Origin: Maritimibacter fusiformis
Lineage (GTDB): Bacteria > Pseudomonadota > Alphaproteobacteria > Rhodobacterales > Rhodobacteraceae
DNA: 64,000 bases
Assembly (NCBI RefSeq): GCF_008086115.1
Contig: NZ_VSIY01000006.1
Coordinates: 237,339-301,338 of the forward strand
Reading direction: 5' to 3'
The position numbers and the translations under genes were made by a program. The first letter of the stretch is position 1. Every line of letters starts with the position of its first letter. The notes under the pieces are model-generated. The model searched no databases and had not been told where the DNA came from. It worked only from the letters and a program-made list of their open reading frames with translations. Below are positions 17,865-24,094 of the stretch, in pieces.

Positions 17865-18286
17865 CCAAAGGCAACAAACAGCGGGTCGAGACGGACCATG
17901 AGTTTCGCCAGCGGATGGCAGACGAGGGCCGCGCGATCTACGTTTCCGGCAAGTCGGCCGACCAGGTGAAGACCGAACAACAGCGCTACGCGACTGAGGA
18001 ATTTCCGGTCTCGCTGCACATGACCGCACAGGATGCGGACGAGGTGGGGCAAGCGCTCGAAGATGCGCAATACCTCTTCGGCCATGCGGCGGAAGCCCTC
18101 GCCACGCTTCACAACGGGCTCTCCGGCGGTTGGCTGAACGAAGAGCCGGGCGCGGCCTCGCTCTGCTACCTGGCCGGGATCGCCATGGGGCACAAGGCCG
18201 ACACGGACGGTGCGACGCTGATGCGCCATTTCACGAAGCTCCAGAGAGCCGTCTACCAGGCACGCAACGCCAACAGGGGGAAATGA
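17861..18286 (+). CDS. Unknown 141-residue protein of the Mu-like element
   Basis: Charged, soluble protein. The N-terminal half (TDHEFRQRMADEGRAIYVSGKSADQVKTE) is predicted helical; the C-terminal half contains ALCYLAGIAMGHKADTDG-like hydrophobic stretches too short for a membrane span. It is coupled to its neighbours by an ATGA overlap upstream and lies three bases from the GemA start. It belongs to the semi-early region. No function assigned. Confidence 0.7.
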   Translation: MTKGNKQRVETDHEFRQRMADEGRAIYVSGKSADQVKTEQQRYATEEFPVSLHMTAQDADEVGQALEDAQYLFGHAAEALATLHNGLSGGWLNEEPGAASLCYLAGIAMGHKADTDGATLMRHFTKLQRAVYQARNANRGK

Positions 18287-18288
18287 TC

Positions 18289-18702
18289 ATGGCATTGAGC
18301 AACAAACAGAAGGCGCTCATTCACGTCGCGCGCACCAAGCTCGGGTTCACCGATGCCGAATACCGCTTGATCCTGGTGCAGCTTGCCGGGGTCACCAGTT
18401 CCACCGAGCTGGACCGCGAGGGCTTCAACCTGGTGATGGGCTATTTCGAATGGAGCGGCTTCGCGCCAGCTTCGTCGCGCGGCAAGGACTACGGCACGCG
18501 GCCGGGCATGGCGAGCTTTGCCCAGCTTGAGTTGATCCGCACGCTTTGGGCGGAATACACCCATCACGCCTACAAGGGCGAAGACGAGTTGAACAAGTGG
18601 CTCGGACGGACCTTCAAGGTTTCAAGCCTTCGGTTTCTGGCGTTCGAAACCGCGCGCAAGGCGATCACCGCGCTCAAGGTGATGAAGTCTCGCGCGGCGT
18701 GA
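18289..18702 (+). CDS. gemA: GemA-like protein (Mu gp16 family)
   Basis: 137 residues with the conserved GemA pattern: KQKALIHVARTKLGFTDAEYRLIL, then GMASFAQLELIRTLW and FLAFETARKAITALKVMK. In Mu the gem product alters host gene expression and DNA supercoiling. ATG 18289 has an AGGGGG site 8 bases away; ATG 18283 overlaps the previous stop and is the alternative. This is the last gene before two hairpins, so the early transcript probably ends here. Confidence 0.82.
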   Translation: MALSNKQKALIHVARTKLGFTDAEYRLILVQLAGVTSSTELDREGFNLVMGYFEWSGFAPASSRGKDYGTRPGMASFAQLELIRTLWAEYTHHAYKGEDELNKWLGRTFKVSSLRFLAFETARKAITALKVMKSRAA

Positions 18703-18737
18703 ACGGGTCGGGCGGTTCGTCCATTCTGCCCGGCCTG

Positions 18738-18774
18738 GAGGGGCGGTGCCATTGCAGGTGCACCGCCCCTCATT
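18738..18774 (+). terminator. Terminator after gemA
   Basis: Perfect 11-bp stem GAGGGGCGGTG / CACCGCCCCTC (18738-18748, 18761-18771) with a 12-base loop, followed by ATTTGTT. It lies 36 bases after the gemA stop and is a probable end of the early operon. Confidence 0.7.
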
Positions 18775-18792
18775 TGTTCCGGCCCCTGAGCG

Positions 18793-18810
18793 GGCCGCTG
18801 AGCGGCCTTT
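18793..18810 (+). terminator. Second hairpin after gemA
   Basis: GGCCGC-TGA-GCGGCC (one more pair possible) followed by TTT. It is shorter and weaker than the first and may act as a back-up terminator. Confidence 0.4.
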
Positions 18811-19089
18811 CCACGCGCGGTGGTGGGTGGGGTGCAAAGACACCCTTGCGCCGCTCCTGACCCGTTTAAGGGGTATTTAACGGCGAAGTCTGGCGCGGTG
18901 GTTCGGCGGGATTGGCGCTCGGCATTGCATTTCGCGCGAAACTGGGCCATCAACGGCGTGCACCTGAGCCATGGGCACCGGCTTGGACCGCGAGGGATGA
19001 CCGCCCCTCCAGGTGCAGCGGCTGAGCCAAGTTTCCCGTCTAGCCAACCTCGGGTTGCGGGGGATGTGACGTCCCCCCAGCCGCACCCC

Positions 19090-19125
19090 CTGTCAGGTGT
19101 CATGGTATGATCGCTGTCAGGGTTG
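19090..19125 (+). promoter_or_regulatory. Candidate activator-dependent promoter of the mor-T-I operon
   Basis: Direct repeats CTGTCAGG at 19090-19097 and 19114-19121 bracket TATGAT (19106-19111); no good -35 box is seen at the right distance. A -10 without a -35 plus flanking repeats fits an activator-dependent promoter. The activator could be the Mor-like protein encoded just downstream. Speculative. Confidence 0.35.
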
Positions 19126-19140
19126 ACGCATGGTGCGGGC

Positions 19141-19596
19141 ATGACCTCGACCAGCGCAACCGATACGCTTCCAATCCCGTCCGTGAGCGACTGCCGGGCC
19201 ATCGGCATCCCCATGCCCGACCTCCTGGTGAGCATGGAAGACGCATTGGGCGCAGAGATGGTCCGCGCCTTTCTCGCCGATAAGGCGGGGCGGCAGTATT
19301 CCGTGCGGCGCACCAAAACCACGGCCGGGCGTCCGCACCACGAGGTGAGCGAATGGCTTCGCACGGAAATCGGCTGGGGGACGATCTTGATCCCGATGGG
19401 CCCCGCCAACCGGTCTGTCCGGCTGCGTTGGGCGATCTATTCGCAGTTTCGTGACGGCCAGTCGTCCTCGCAGATCGCCCGATCCATCGGCTGCCACATC
19501 CGCACCGTTACCCGCAACAAAAAGGAGCTCGCCCGGCGCGGACTTCTGATCGACACCGAGTTCACCACCAAGGACCCCCAAGATGATCGTCAATGA
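19141..19596 (+). CDS. Mor-like transcriptional activator
   Basis: 151 residues. The central GWGTILIPMGPANRSVRLRWAIYSQF recalls the Mor/C dimerisation region (GG-x-LYIPK type), and the C-terminal SSSQIARSIGCHIRTVTRNKKEL is a helix-turn-helix. In Mu, Mor switches on middle transcription. Here its gene overlaps the gpT start by 14 bases, so the regulator and head protein are translated from one message. The assignment is by pattern and position. TTG 19123 is another possible start. Confidence 0.62.
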   Translation: MTSTSATDTLPIPSVSDCRAIGIPMPDLLVSMEDALGAEMVRAFLADKAGRQYSVRRTKTTAGRPHHEVSEWLRTEIGWGTILIPMGPANRSVRLRWAIYSQFRDGQSSSQIARSIGCHIRTVTRNKKELARRGLLIDTEFTTKDPQDDRQ

Positions 19597-20479
19597 CCAG
19601 GCGCTCGCCCTCGCCTTCAAGGGCTTCAAGACCACCTACACCGATGCCTACGCGGCCGCGCCCGCGCATTTCGAAAAGGTCGCGATGACCGTGCCCTCGG
19701 GCGGGCGCGACGAGACCTACGGCTGGCTCGGGCAGTTTCCGCAATTGCGCGAATGGCTCGACGGCGAGCGGATCGTGAAAGACCTGCAAGCGCATGGCTT
19801 CTCGATCACCAACCGCAAGTTCGAAAGCACCGTGGGCGTCCGCCGCGAGGATATCGCCGATGACCGTCTCGGGGTGTTCAAGCCGATGTTCGCCGAGATG
19901 GGCCACCTTGCACGCCAACACCCCGACGAACTGGTGTTCGGCCTGCTCAAGGCGGGCTTCACTGAGCTGGGTTATGACGGGCAACCGTTCTTCGACCCCG
20001 ACCATCCGGCCAAGGATGCGGGCGGGGTCGACGTGACGGTCAGCAACATCCAGACAGGGACCGGCCCCGCCTGGTTTCTGCTCGACACGTCGCGCGCCGT
20101 GAAGCCGCTGATCTGGCAGGAGCGCGAGAAATACGAGTTCCAGAACATCACCGCGCCGAATGATCCGACCGTGTTCATGACCGACATCTACCGGTATGGC
20201 GTGCGCGCCCGAGTGAATGCGGGGCTCGGCCTGTGGCAACTCGCCTTCGGATCGAAGGCTGATCTGACCGCAGCCAACTATGCGGCGGCGCGCGCCGCGA
20301 TGCAGATGTTGCGCGGCGACCAGGGCCGTATCCTCGGGATCAACCCGACGGCTCTTGTGGTCTCGCCCGACCTGGAAGACGCGGCGCGCCACGTCCTCAA
20401 CACCGAGACCAATGACGGCGGCGGCTCTAACCCCTGGAAGGGCACGGCCGAGCTGATCGTCACGCCCTACGTCGCGTGA
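19583..20479 (+). CDS. Mu-like major head subunit gpT
   Basis: Major capsid protein of the Mu gpT type, 298 residues (Mu T about 305). Typical features are the N-terminal KTTYTDAYAAAP..KVAMTVPSGGRDETYGWLG and the central WLDGERIVKDLQAHGFSITNRKFESTVGV, and a C-terminal PTALVVSPDLEDAARHVLN with GGGSNPWKG. Full length and uninterrupted. AAGGA precedes the ATG, which lies inside the end of the Mor-like gene. The stop overlaps the gpI start (GTGA). No portal or terminase accompanies it. Confidence 0.88.
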   Translation: MIVNDQALALAFKGFKTTYTDAYAAAPAHFEKVAMTVPSGGRDETYGWLGQFPQLREWLDGERIVKDLQAHGFSITNRKFESTVGVRREDIADDRLGVFKPMFAEMGHLARQHPDELVFGLLKAGFTELGYDGQPFFDPDHPAKDAGGVDVTVSNIQTGTGPAWFLLDTSRAVKPLIWQEREKYEFQNITAPNDPTVFMTDIYRYGVRARVNAGLGLWQLAFGSKADLTAANYAAARAAMQMLRGDQGRILGINPTALVVSPDLEDAARHVLNTETNDGGGSNPWKGTAELIVTPYVA

Positions 20480-21384
20480 GTGCCATGACCGAACTTGCCA
20501 CAGCACTTTGCCGGGGGCCGGACCTCGGCACGGGTCAGACCGCCCCGGACCTGGTGCACCTTCTGCCCCTTGGCGAGATCAGGGGGCGGGACGGGCGGCG
20601 CTTCGTCCTCGGCAACCCCGAGGGCGTGGTCAGCGCCTCGCTCAGCCAGGGGCTCGATCTGGTGATCGACTACGAGCACCAGGGCGACGATCCCGCGCGC
20701 CGGGGACGCGGGCCGGTTCCGGCGGCCGGGTGGATCAAGGACCTGGTGCTCAAGACCAGTGGCATCTGGGGCCGCGTGGTGTGGACGGAACGCGCCCGCA
20801 ACATGATCGCCAACCGCGAATACCGCTACCTGAGCCCGGTGCTCACCCATCGCCCAAATGGCGAGGTTGTGCGCCTCAAGGGCGCAAGCCTGGTGCACCG
20901 GCCAAACCTCGAACTCACCGCCCTTTCCAGTCAGGAGGACACCATGACCGAAGACCTCGCCCGCGTGGCCGAGGCGCTGGGGCTTGCCCCCGATGCCGGG
21001 ATCGATGCGACCCTTGCCAGGATCGACGCGCTCGGCGGCGATCCCGACCCCTCGAAATACGTTCCCATCAAGGCGGTAAACGAGCTTCTCGCCGAACGCA
21101 ACACCCGCACCGCGACGATGAGTGCGCGCGAAGCCGAGATCAAGGTCACGGCGGCGATGGATGCGGGTTATCTGACCCCCGCAATGCGCGACTGGGCCGT
21201 CGCGCTCTGCCACCAGAACCCGGAGAGCTTTGACGCCTTCATGTCCTCGGCCGCGCCCACCTATGCCCATCTCTTCACCAGTCCCGCGCTCAACGCCGCC
21301 GTCCCCCGCAGCCCGAGCCGCGACCCGCTCACCCTCGCCATTGCCGATCAGCTCGGGCTTGCGCCCGACGCGCTGGACGGCTGA
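20476..21384 (+). CDS. Mu-like phage protease/scaffold gpI
   Basis: 302 residues from GTG 20476 (ATG 20485 is an alternative). The N-terminal half is the Mu I-type prohead protease (LPLGEIRGRDGRRFVL, LVIDYEHQGDDPARRGRGPVPAAGWIKDL, YRYLSPVL). The C-terminal half is a scaffold-like helical region. In Mu, I precedes T and Z is made from an internal start in I. Here I follows T, but the internal start is kept at 20944. It is coupled to gpT by a GTGA overlap. Confidence 0.85.
   Translation: MSAMTELATALCRGPDLGTGQTAPDLVHLLPLGEIRGRDGRRFVLGNPEGVVSASLSQGLDLVIDYEHQGDDPARRGRGPVPAAGWIKDLVLKTSGIWGRVVWTERARNMIANREYRYLSPVLTHRPNGEVVRLKGASLVHRPNLELTALSSQEDTMTEDLARVAEALGLAPDAGIDATLARIDALGGDPDPSKYVPIKAVNELLAERNTRTATMSAREAEIKVTAAMDAGYLTPAMRDWAVALCHQNPESFDAFMSSAAPTYAHLFTSPALNAAVPRSPSRDPLTLAIADQLGLAPDALDG
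20944..21384 (+). CDS. Nested in-frame scaffold (gpZ-like) within gpI
   Basis: ATG 20944 lies in frame inside gpI, five bases after a perfect AGGAGG (20933-20938). It would yield 146 residues (MTEDLARVAEALGLAPD...), the scaffold portion without the protease. This mirrors Mu I/Z. The strong ribosome-binding site within coding sequence is the evidence; expression is not proven. Confidence 0.6.
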   Translation: MTEDLARVAEALGLAPDAGIDATLARIDALGGDPDPSKYVPIKAVNELLAERNTRTATMSAREAEIKVTAAMDAGYLTPAMRDWAVALCHQNPESFDAFMSSAAPTYAHLFTSPALNAAVPRSPSRDPLTLAIADQLGLAPDALDG

Positions 21385-21387
21385 CCT

Positions 21388-21489
21388 CCTTGCCGGTCGG
21401 GGTGTCCCGGCAAGACGCCAGCGGGAAGGTCGGGCCAGGCATCGGGGTTTCCTCTTCACCCGGTGCGCCCGGTCCGGCCCTTCCGCTGG
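21388..21489 (+). other. Structured intergenic RNA between gpI and the last element gene
   Basis: Two hairpins. CTTGCCGG / CCGGCAAG (about 21389-21414) is a perfect 8-bp stem. CCAGCGGGAAGGTCGGGCC (21418-21436) pairs with GGTCCGGCCCTTCCGCTGG (21471-21489): 18 of 19 positions pair in RNA if G-U pairs are allowed. The second ends five bases before the AGGAGA of the next gene. A weak terminator, processing site or translational control element are all possible. Confidence 0.45.
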
Positions 21490-21506
21490 CCCCAGGAGAG
21501 AACGCC

Positions 21507-21878
21507 ATGACAGTTGATCCCGGCCCGCTGCAAAACGCCCTCGCCATCATTGCCGAGTTGAAAGGTCTGGTGCGTGGTCAGATGGACCGTTTCGACCGTC
21601 TTGAACGCGACCTTGAAGATGTGGCTGAAACCGTCCTTCAAGGCCCCGTTCAAACCACCCTTGCGCCCCTTCCCCCGGCCACCGACCACCGGCGCGAACA
21701 CCGCTCGGGCCGCCCGCCGAAAATCGACACCGACCCCGAACTCGCCGCATTCATCCGCGCCCGGATCGACCGCCTCACCTTCGAAGAGATCGCAGCCCAG
21801 GTCGCCGCCCACTTCCCACCCGACCGCCGCGTCGGAAAAAGCACCATTCACGCCTGGTGGAAACGCCAACAGGGATAG
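21507..21878 (+). CDS. C-terminal HTH protein at the right end of the element
   Basis: 123 residues. The N-terminal part is coiled-coil-like (LQNALAIIAELKGLVRGQMDRFDRLERDLEDVAETVL). A proline-rich linker follows, then a resolvase/transposase-style HTH (DRLTFEEIAAQVAAHFPPDRRVGKSTIHAWWKR) preceded by GRPPKIDTDPELAAF. The ATG follows AGGAGA. It ends about 50 bases before the right end-binding sites. It may be a DNA-binding partner or a regulator; I recognise no specific family. Confidence 0.65.
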   Translation: MTVDPGPLQNALAIIAELKGLVRGQMDRFDRLERDLEDVAETVLQGPVQTTLAPLPPATDHRREHRSGRPPKIDTDPELAAFIRARIDRLTFEEIAAQVAAHFPPDRRVGKSTIHAWWKRQQG

Positions 21879-21928
21879 CTGGACGTTGCCAACCCATCCC
21901 GGATAGGCTCGGGACTGCTTGGCTCTTC

Positions 21929-21949
21929 CGGTATCAAACCCACTGAAAT
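21929..21949 (-). repeat. Transposase end-binding site R2
   Basis: Perfect inverted copy of L2 (13877-13897), core TTTCAGTGGGTTTGATACC on the minus strand. Its distance to R1 is 24 bases. Confidence 0.85.
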
Positions 21950-21953
21950 GGGG

Positions 21954-21972
21954 GTATTAAACCAACTGAAAG
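21954..21972 (-). repeat. Transposase end-binding site R1
   Basis: On the minus strand CTTTCAGTTGGTTTAATAC, six bases from the right terminus, mirroring L1 at the left end. Confidence 0.75.
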
Positions 21973-21978
21973 CACACA

Positions 21979-21983
21979 CCCGG
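21979..21983. repeat. Target-site duplication, right copy (CCCGG)
   Basis: Identical to 13801-13805. Removing one copy plus the element restores a continuous intergenic region between aroB and the solute-binding-protein gene. Confidence 0.85.
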
Positions 21984-22048
21984 ATCGGCGCGCGAAGCGC
22001 GTCGAGCCTCCACTCCGCAAACATCGGCGCGCGAAGTGTGTCGAGCCT
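21984..22048. repeat. Two direct copies of a 26-bp GC-rich palindromic unit
   Basis: ATCGGCGCGCGAAGCGCGTC followed by GAGCCT at 21984-22009, repeated at 22023-22048 with two mismatches (39-base period). The core CGCGC-GAA-GCGCG is self-complementary. The second copy covers the stop codon of the solute-binding-protein gene. It may act as that gene's terminator or be a dispersed intergenic repeat. It lies just outside the element. Confidence 0.5.
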
Positions 22049-23882
22049 ACTCCTCCCACCACCAGACTTCCGGCTGGAACCCCAGCCAGTCGCCATACAT
22101 CGGCAGCCGCTCGGGATACCGCAACTCCTTGACGTGCGCGACGTGCGAGACGTTGGAATACCAGATCGGGATCGCGTAGCGCCCCGCCGTCAACAGCCGG
22201 TCGAGCGCCTTGGTCGCGGCGCGAAACTCCTCCTGGCTGGTCGAGGTCAGGATCGCGTCGATCATCGCATCGACAGCCGGGCTTTTCACCCCCATCCGGT
22301 TGCGCGAACCCTCTTCGTCGGCCAGTTCGCTGCCCCAATAGAGCTTCTGCTCATTGCCAGGGCTCAGCGACAGACCCCATAGATAGGGCATCATGTCGTA
22401 GTCGAACCCCTTGGTGCGCTCGGTGAAGGCCGCTGAATCCAGCGCGGTGATCTTCGGCGTGATGCCGATCCGGCCAAGGGCGGCGGCATAGATGTCGATG
22501 ATTTGCCGGCTTTCGGTGGCGTTCTGGCTGACCACGATCTCGAAGCTGAAGGGGTTGCCGTCGGCATCCGCCATCACCCCGTCCTGCACCGTCCACCCGG
22601 CCTCGTCCATCAGGTCGATGGCGGCGGCGATGCCGGCGCGGTTGCGTTCGGACCCGTCCGAGACCGGAAAGGCATATCCCTCTATCACGCCGGGCAGAAG
22701 GTCATCGGCGAAGGGCGCCAGCAACTCGGCCACTAGACCCTCGGCAGGCTCGCCCACCGCCATGCCCAGCACCGAGTTGTCGAAATAGCTTTCGATCCGG
22801 GGCAGGGTGCCGCCGTTCAGGGTCTGGTTGATGAACTCGAAGTTGAAGGCCCGGATCATCGCCTCGCGCACCCGCCAGTCCTTGAACACATCGCTGCGGG
22901 TGTTCATCACCAGACCGTTCATGCCCGTAGGGCGCTGGTGCGGGATGTCCGACAGCACCACGTCGCCGCGCGCCACCGCCGGAAAGTCGTATTGCGTCGC
23001 CCATTTCGCCGCGTTGGTCTCGCGGTAGGTCGAGGCCTCGCCGGCCTTGAAGGCTTCGAACACCACGTCGCCGTCGCCGTAATAGTCGAACCGGATCTCG
23101 TCGAAATTGGCCTGGCCCTGCATGAACGGCACGTCGCGGCCCCAGTAGTCGGGATTGCGCCGCAGCGTCAGGTGGCGCCCGGTCTCGAAATCGTCGATCA
23201 CGTAGGGCGACGAGCCGATCGGGATCACGGCGATCCCCGAGGCCTCGAAATCCAGCCCCTCCCACTGTGCTTTTTTCAGGATCGGGCGCAGCCCCATGAT
23301 CAGGGGCAATTCGCGGTCTTCCTCGTTGAAGGTGAAGCGCACCGAGCGCGGGCCGGTCTGCTCCATCGCGGCAACGCTGTCCCAGGCGGCGGCATAGCGC
23401 GGGTGGCCTTTTTCGCCCAGGACCTCGTAGGACCACATCACGTCCTCGACCGTCACCGGGCTGCCATCGGAAAACCGCGCCTCGGGGCGCAGGGTGAATT
23501 CGACCCAGCTTCGGTCGGGCGGTGTCTCGACGGTTTCGGCCAGAAGACCGTAGAGCGTGAACGGCTCGTCATAGCTGCGGCCCATCAGGCTTTCGAACAG
23601 CATGAAGCGCAATTGCCACGGCGCGCGGCCCTTGAGGATCACCGGATGCAGCGAATCGTAGCTGCCCGATTCGGCGAAAACGATTCGTCCACCCTTGGGC
23701 GCATCGGGGTTCACATGGGGCAGGGCGGTGAAATCGGACGGCAACGCCGGATCGCCATACATCGCGATCCCGTGCATCGGCTCGGCCATCGCCGGCGGTG
23801 CGGCAAGGGCGGACAAAACGCCCGCGAGGCCAAGGAATGCGCGGGTTTTCGCAAGGATTCGGGGGAAAAACACTGGTGCCAT
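22047..23882 (-). CDS. Oligopeptide ABC transporter substrate-binding protein (YejA-like)
   Basis: Periplasmic SBP_bac_5 protein, 611 residues, with a signal peptide (about 1-33, cut after PPAMA). Family features: AAPKGGRIVFAESGSYDSLHP-like start of the mature domain, a GLLAETVETPPDRSWVEFTLR segment and FSDGSPVTVEDVMWSYE. It is closest in look to YejA, the binder for microcin C-like and other peptides. No permease or ATPase gene is adjacent; the neighbour is the Mu-like element, so it is either an orphan binder or was cut off from partners outside the window. Confidence 0.88.
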   Translation of the reverse strand: MAPVFFPRILAKTRAFLGLAGVLSALAAPPAMAEPMHGIAMYGDPALPSDFTALPHVNPDAPKGGRIVFAESGSYDSLHPVILKGRAPWQLRFMLFESLMGRSYDEPFTLYGLLAETVETPPDRSWVEFTLRPEARFSDGSPVTVEDVMWSYEVLGEKGHPRYAAAWDSVAAMEQTGPRSVRFTFNEEDRELPLIMGLRPILKKAQWEGLDFEASGIAVIPIGSSPYVIDDFETGRHLTLRRNPDYWGRDVPFMQGQANFDEIRFDYYGDGDVVFEAFKAGEASTYRETNAAKWATQYDFPAVARGDVVLSDIPHQRPTGMNGLVMNTRSDVFKDWRVREAMIRAFNFEFINQTLNGGTLPRIESYFDNSVLGMAVGEPAEGLVAELLAPFADDLLPGVIEGYAFPVSDGSERNRAGIAAAIDLMDEAGWTVQDGVMADADGNPFSFEIVVSQNATESRQIIDIYAAALGRIGITPKITALDSAAFTERTKGFDYDMMPYLWGLSLSPGNEQKLYWGSELADEEGSRNRMGVKSPAVDAMIDAILTSTSQEEFRAATKALDRLLTAGRYAIPIWYSNVSHVAHVKELRYPERLPMYGDWLGFQPEVWWWEE

Positions 23883-23961
23883 TTTCGGGACAATCCTCTC
23901 AGCGCCTTGTTTCGTATGGACCGAGCCTAGAGGCGGGAGCGTGGCTTTTCAAACTTTTAGC

Positions 23962-23990
23962 TTGGACAGACGCGACAGACGGCTTATAAA
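23962..23990 (+). promoter_or_regulatory. Promoter of candidate small RNA
   Basis: TTGGAC (23962-23967), 17-base spacer, TATAAA (23985-23990): a good sigma-70-type promoter on the plus strand, with no plus-strand gene downstream before a strong terminator. Confidence 0.6.
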
Positions 23991-23996
23991 GGGGGC

Positions 23997-24073
23997 ACTG
24001 CTCGATAGGTTTCTTGCCTGTATGAAACCTGCCTCAATGACTTGACGCTGGCCTTGTGCCAGCGTCTTTTTTT
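23997..24073 (+). ncRNA. Candidate small RNA, about 77 nt
   Basis: Predicted to start near A23997, seven bases after the -10, and to end in the T-run of the terminator. It contains a first hairpin AGGTTTC / GAAACCT (24007-24013, 24024-24030), a short single-stranded region (GCCTCAATGACTT) and the terminator hairpin. Flanking genes are both on the minus strand, so no mRNA explains this promoter-terminator pair. A short open frame (MKPASMT) lies inside but has no ribosome-binding site. I cannot match it to a known family. Confidence 0.55.
24044..24073 (+). terminator. Strong intrinsic terminator
   Basis: GACGCTGG-CCTTGTG-CCAGCGTC followed by seven Ts: a perfect 8-bp stem and U-run, oriented rightward. 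It is the clearest rho-independent terminator in the window. Confidence 0.85.
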
Positions 24074-24094
24074 GCGCCGAAGCGGATCAGCGGT

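Larger units (their letters stand above)
18703..19140 (+). other. Non-coding stretch between gemA and the Mor-like gene (438 bp)
   Basis: No convincing gene: open frames here lack ribosome-binding sites and typical composition. The stretch holds two hairpins (18738-18771 and 18793-18807) near its left end. Near its right end, CTGTCAGG occurs twice, at 19090-19097 and 19114-19121, 24 bases apart, flanking a TATGAT at 19106-19111. The rest (about 18840-19085) shows nothing I can name. The layout suggests an early terminator followed by a separate regulated promoter. Confidence 0.55.
13806..21978 (+). mobile_element. Compact Mu-like transposable element (8173 bp)
   Basis: Termini are TG...CA, each followed six bases in by a transposase-binding-like site, with a second site further inside, and a 5-bp duplication CCCGG outside. 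Gene content in order: leftward CI-like repressor; then rightward Ner-like HTH, DDE transposase, MuB-like ATPase, two small unknown genes, GemA, a Mor-like activator, major head protein gpT, protease/scaffold gpI and an HTH protein. Portal, terminase, tail, lysis and mom-type genes are absent. No frameshift or early stop is visible in any of the eleven genes. It sits between aroB and an oligopeptide-binding-protein gene. Confidence 0.9.

Noticed and set aside
18820..19110. A 96-codon frame in the gemA-mor gap
   Set aside because: No ribosome-binding site, proline-rich tail and no plausible fold; likely non-coding.
24022..24045. Short peptide MKPASMT as a leader peptide
   Set aside because: No ribosome-binding site and no downstream gene on that strand to attenuate.
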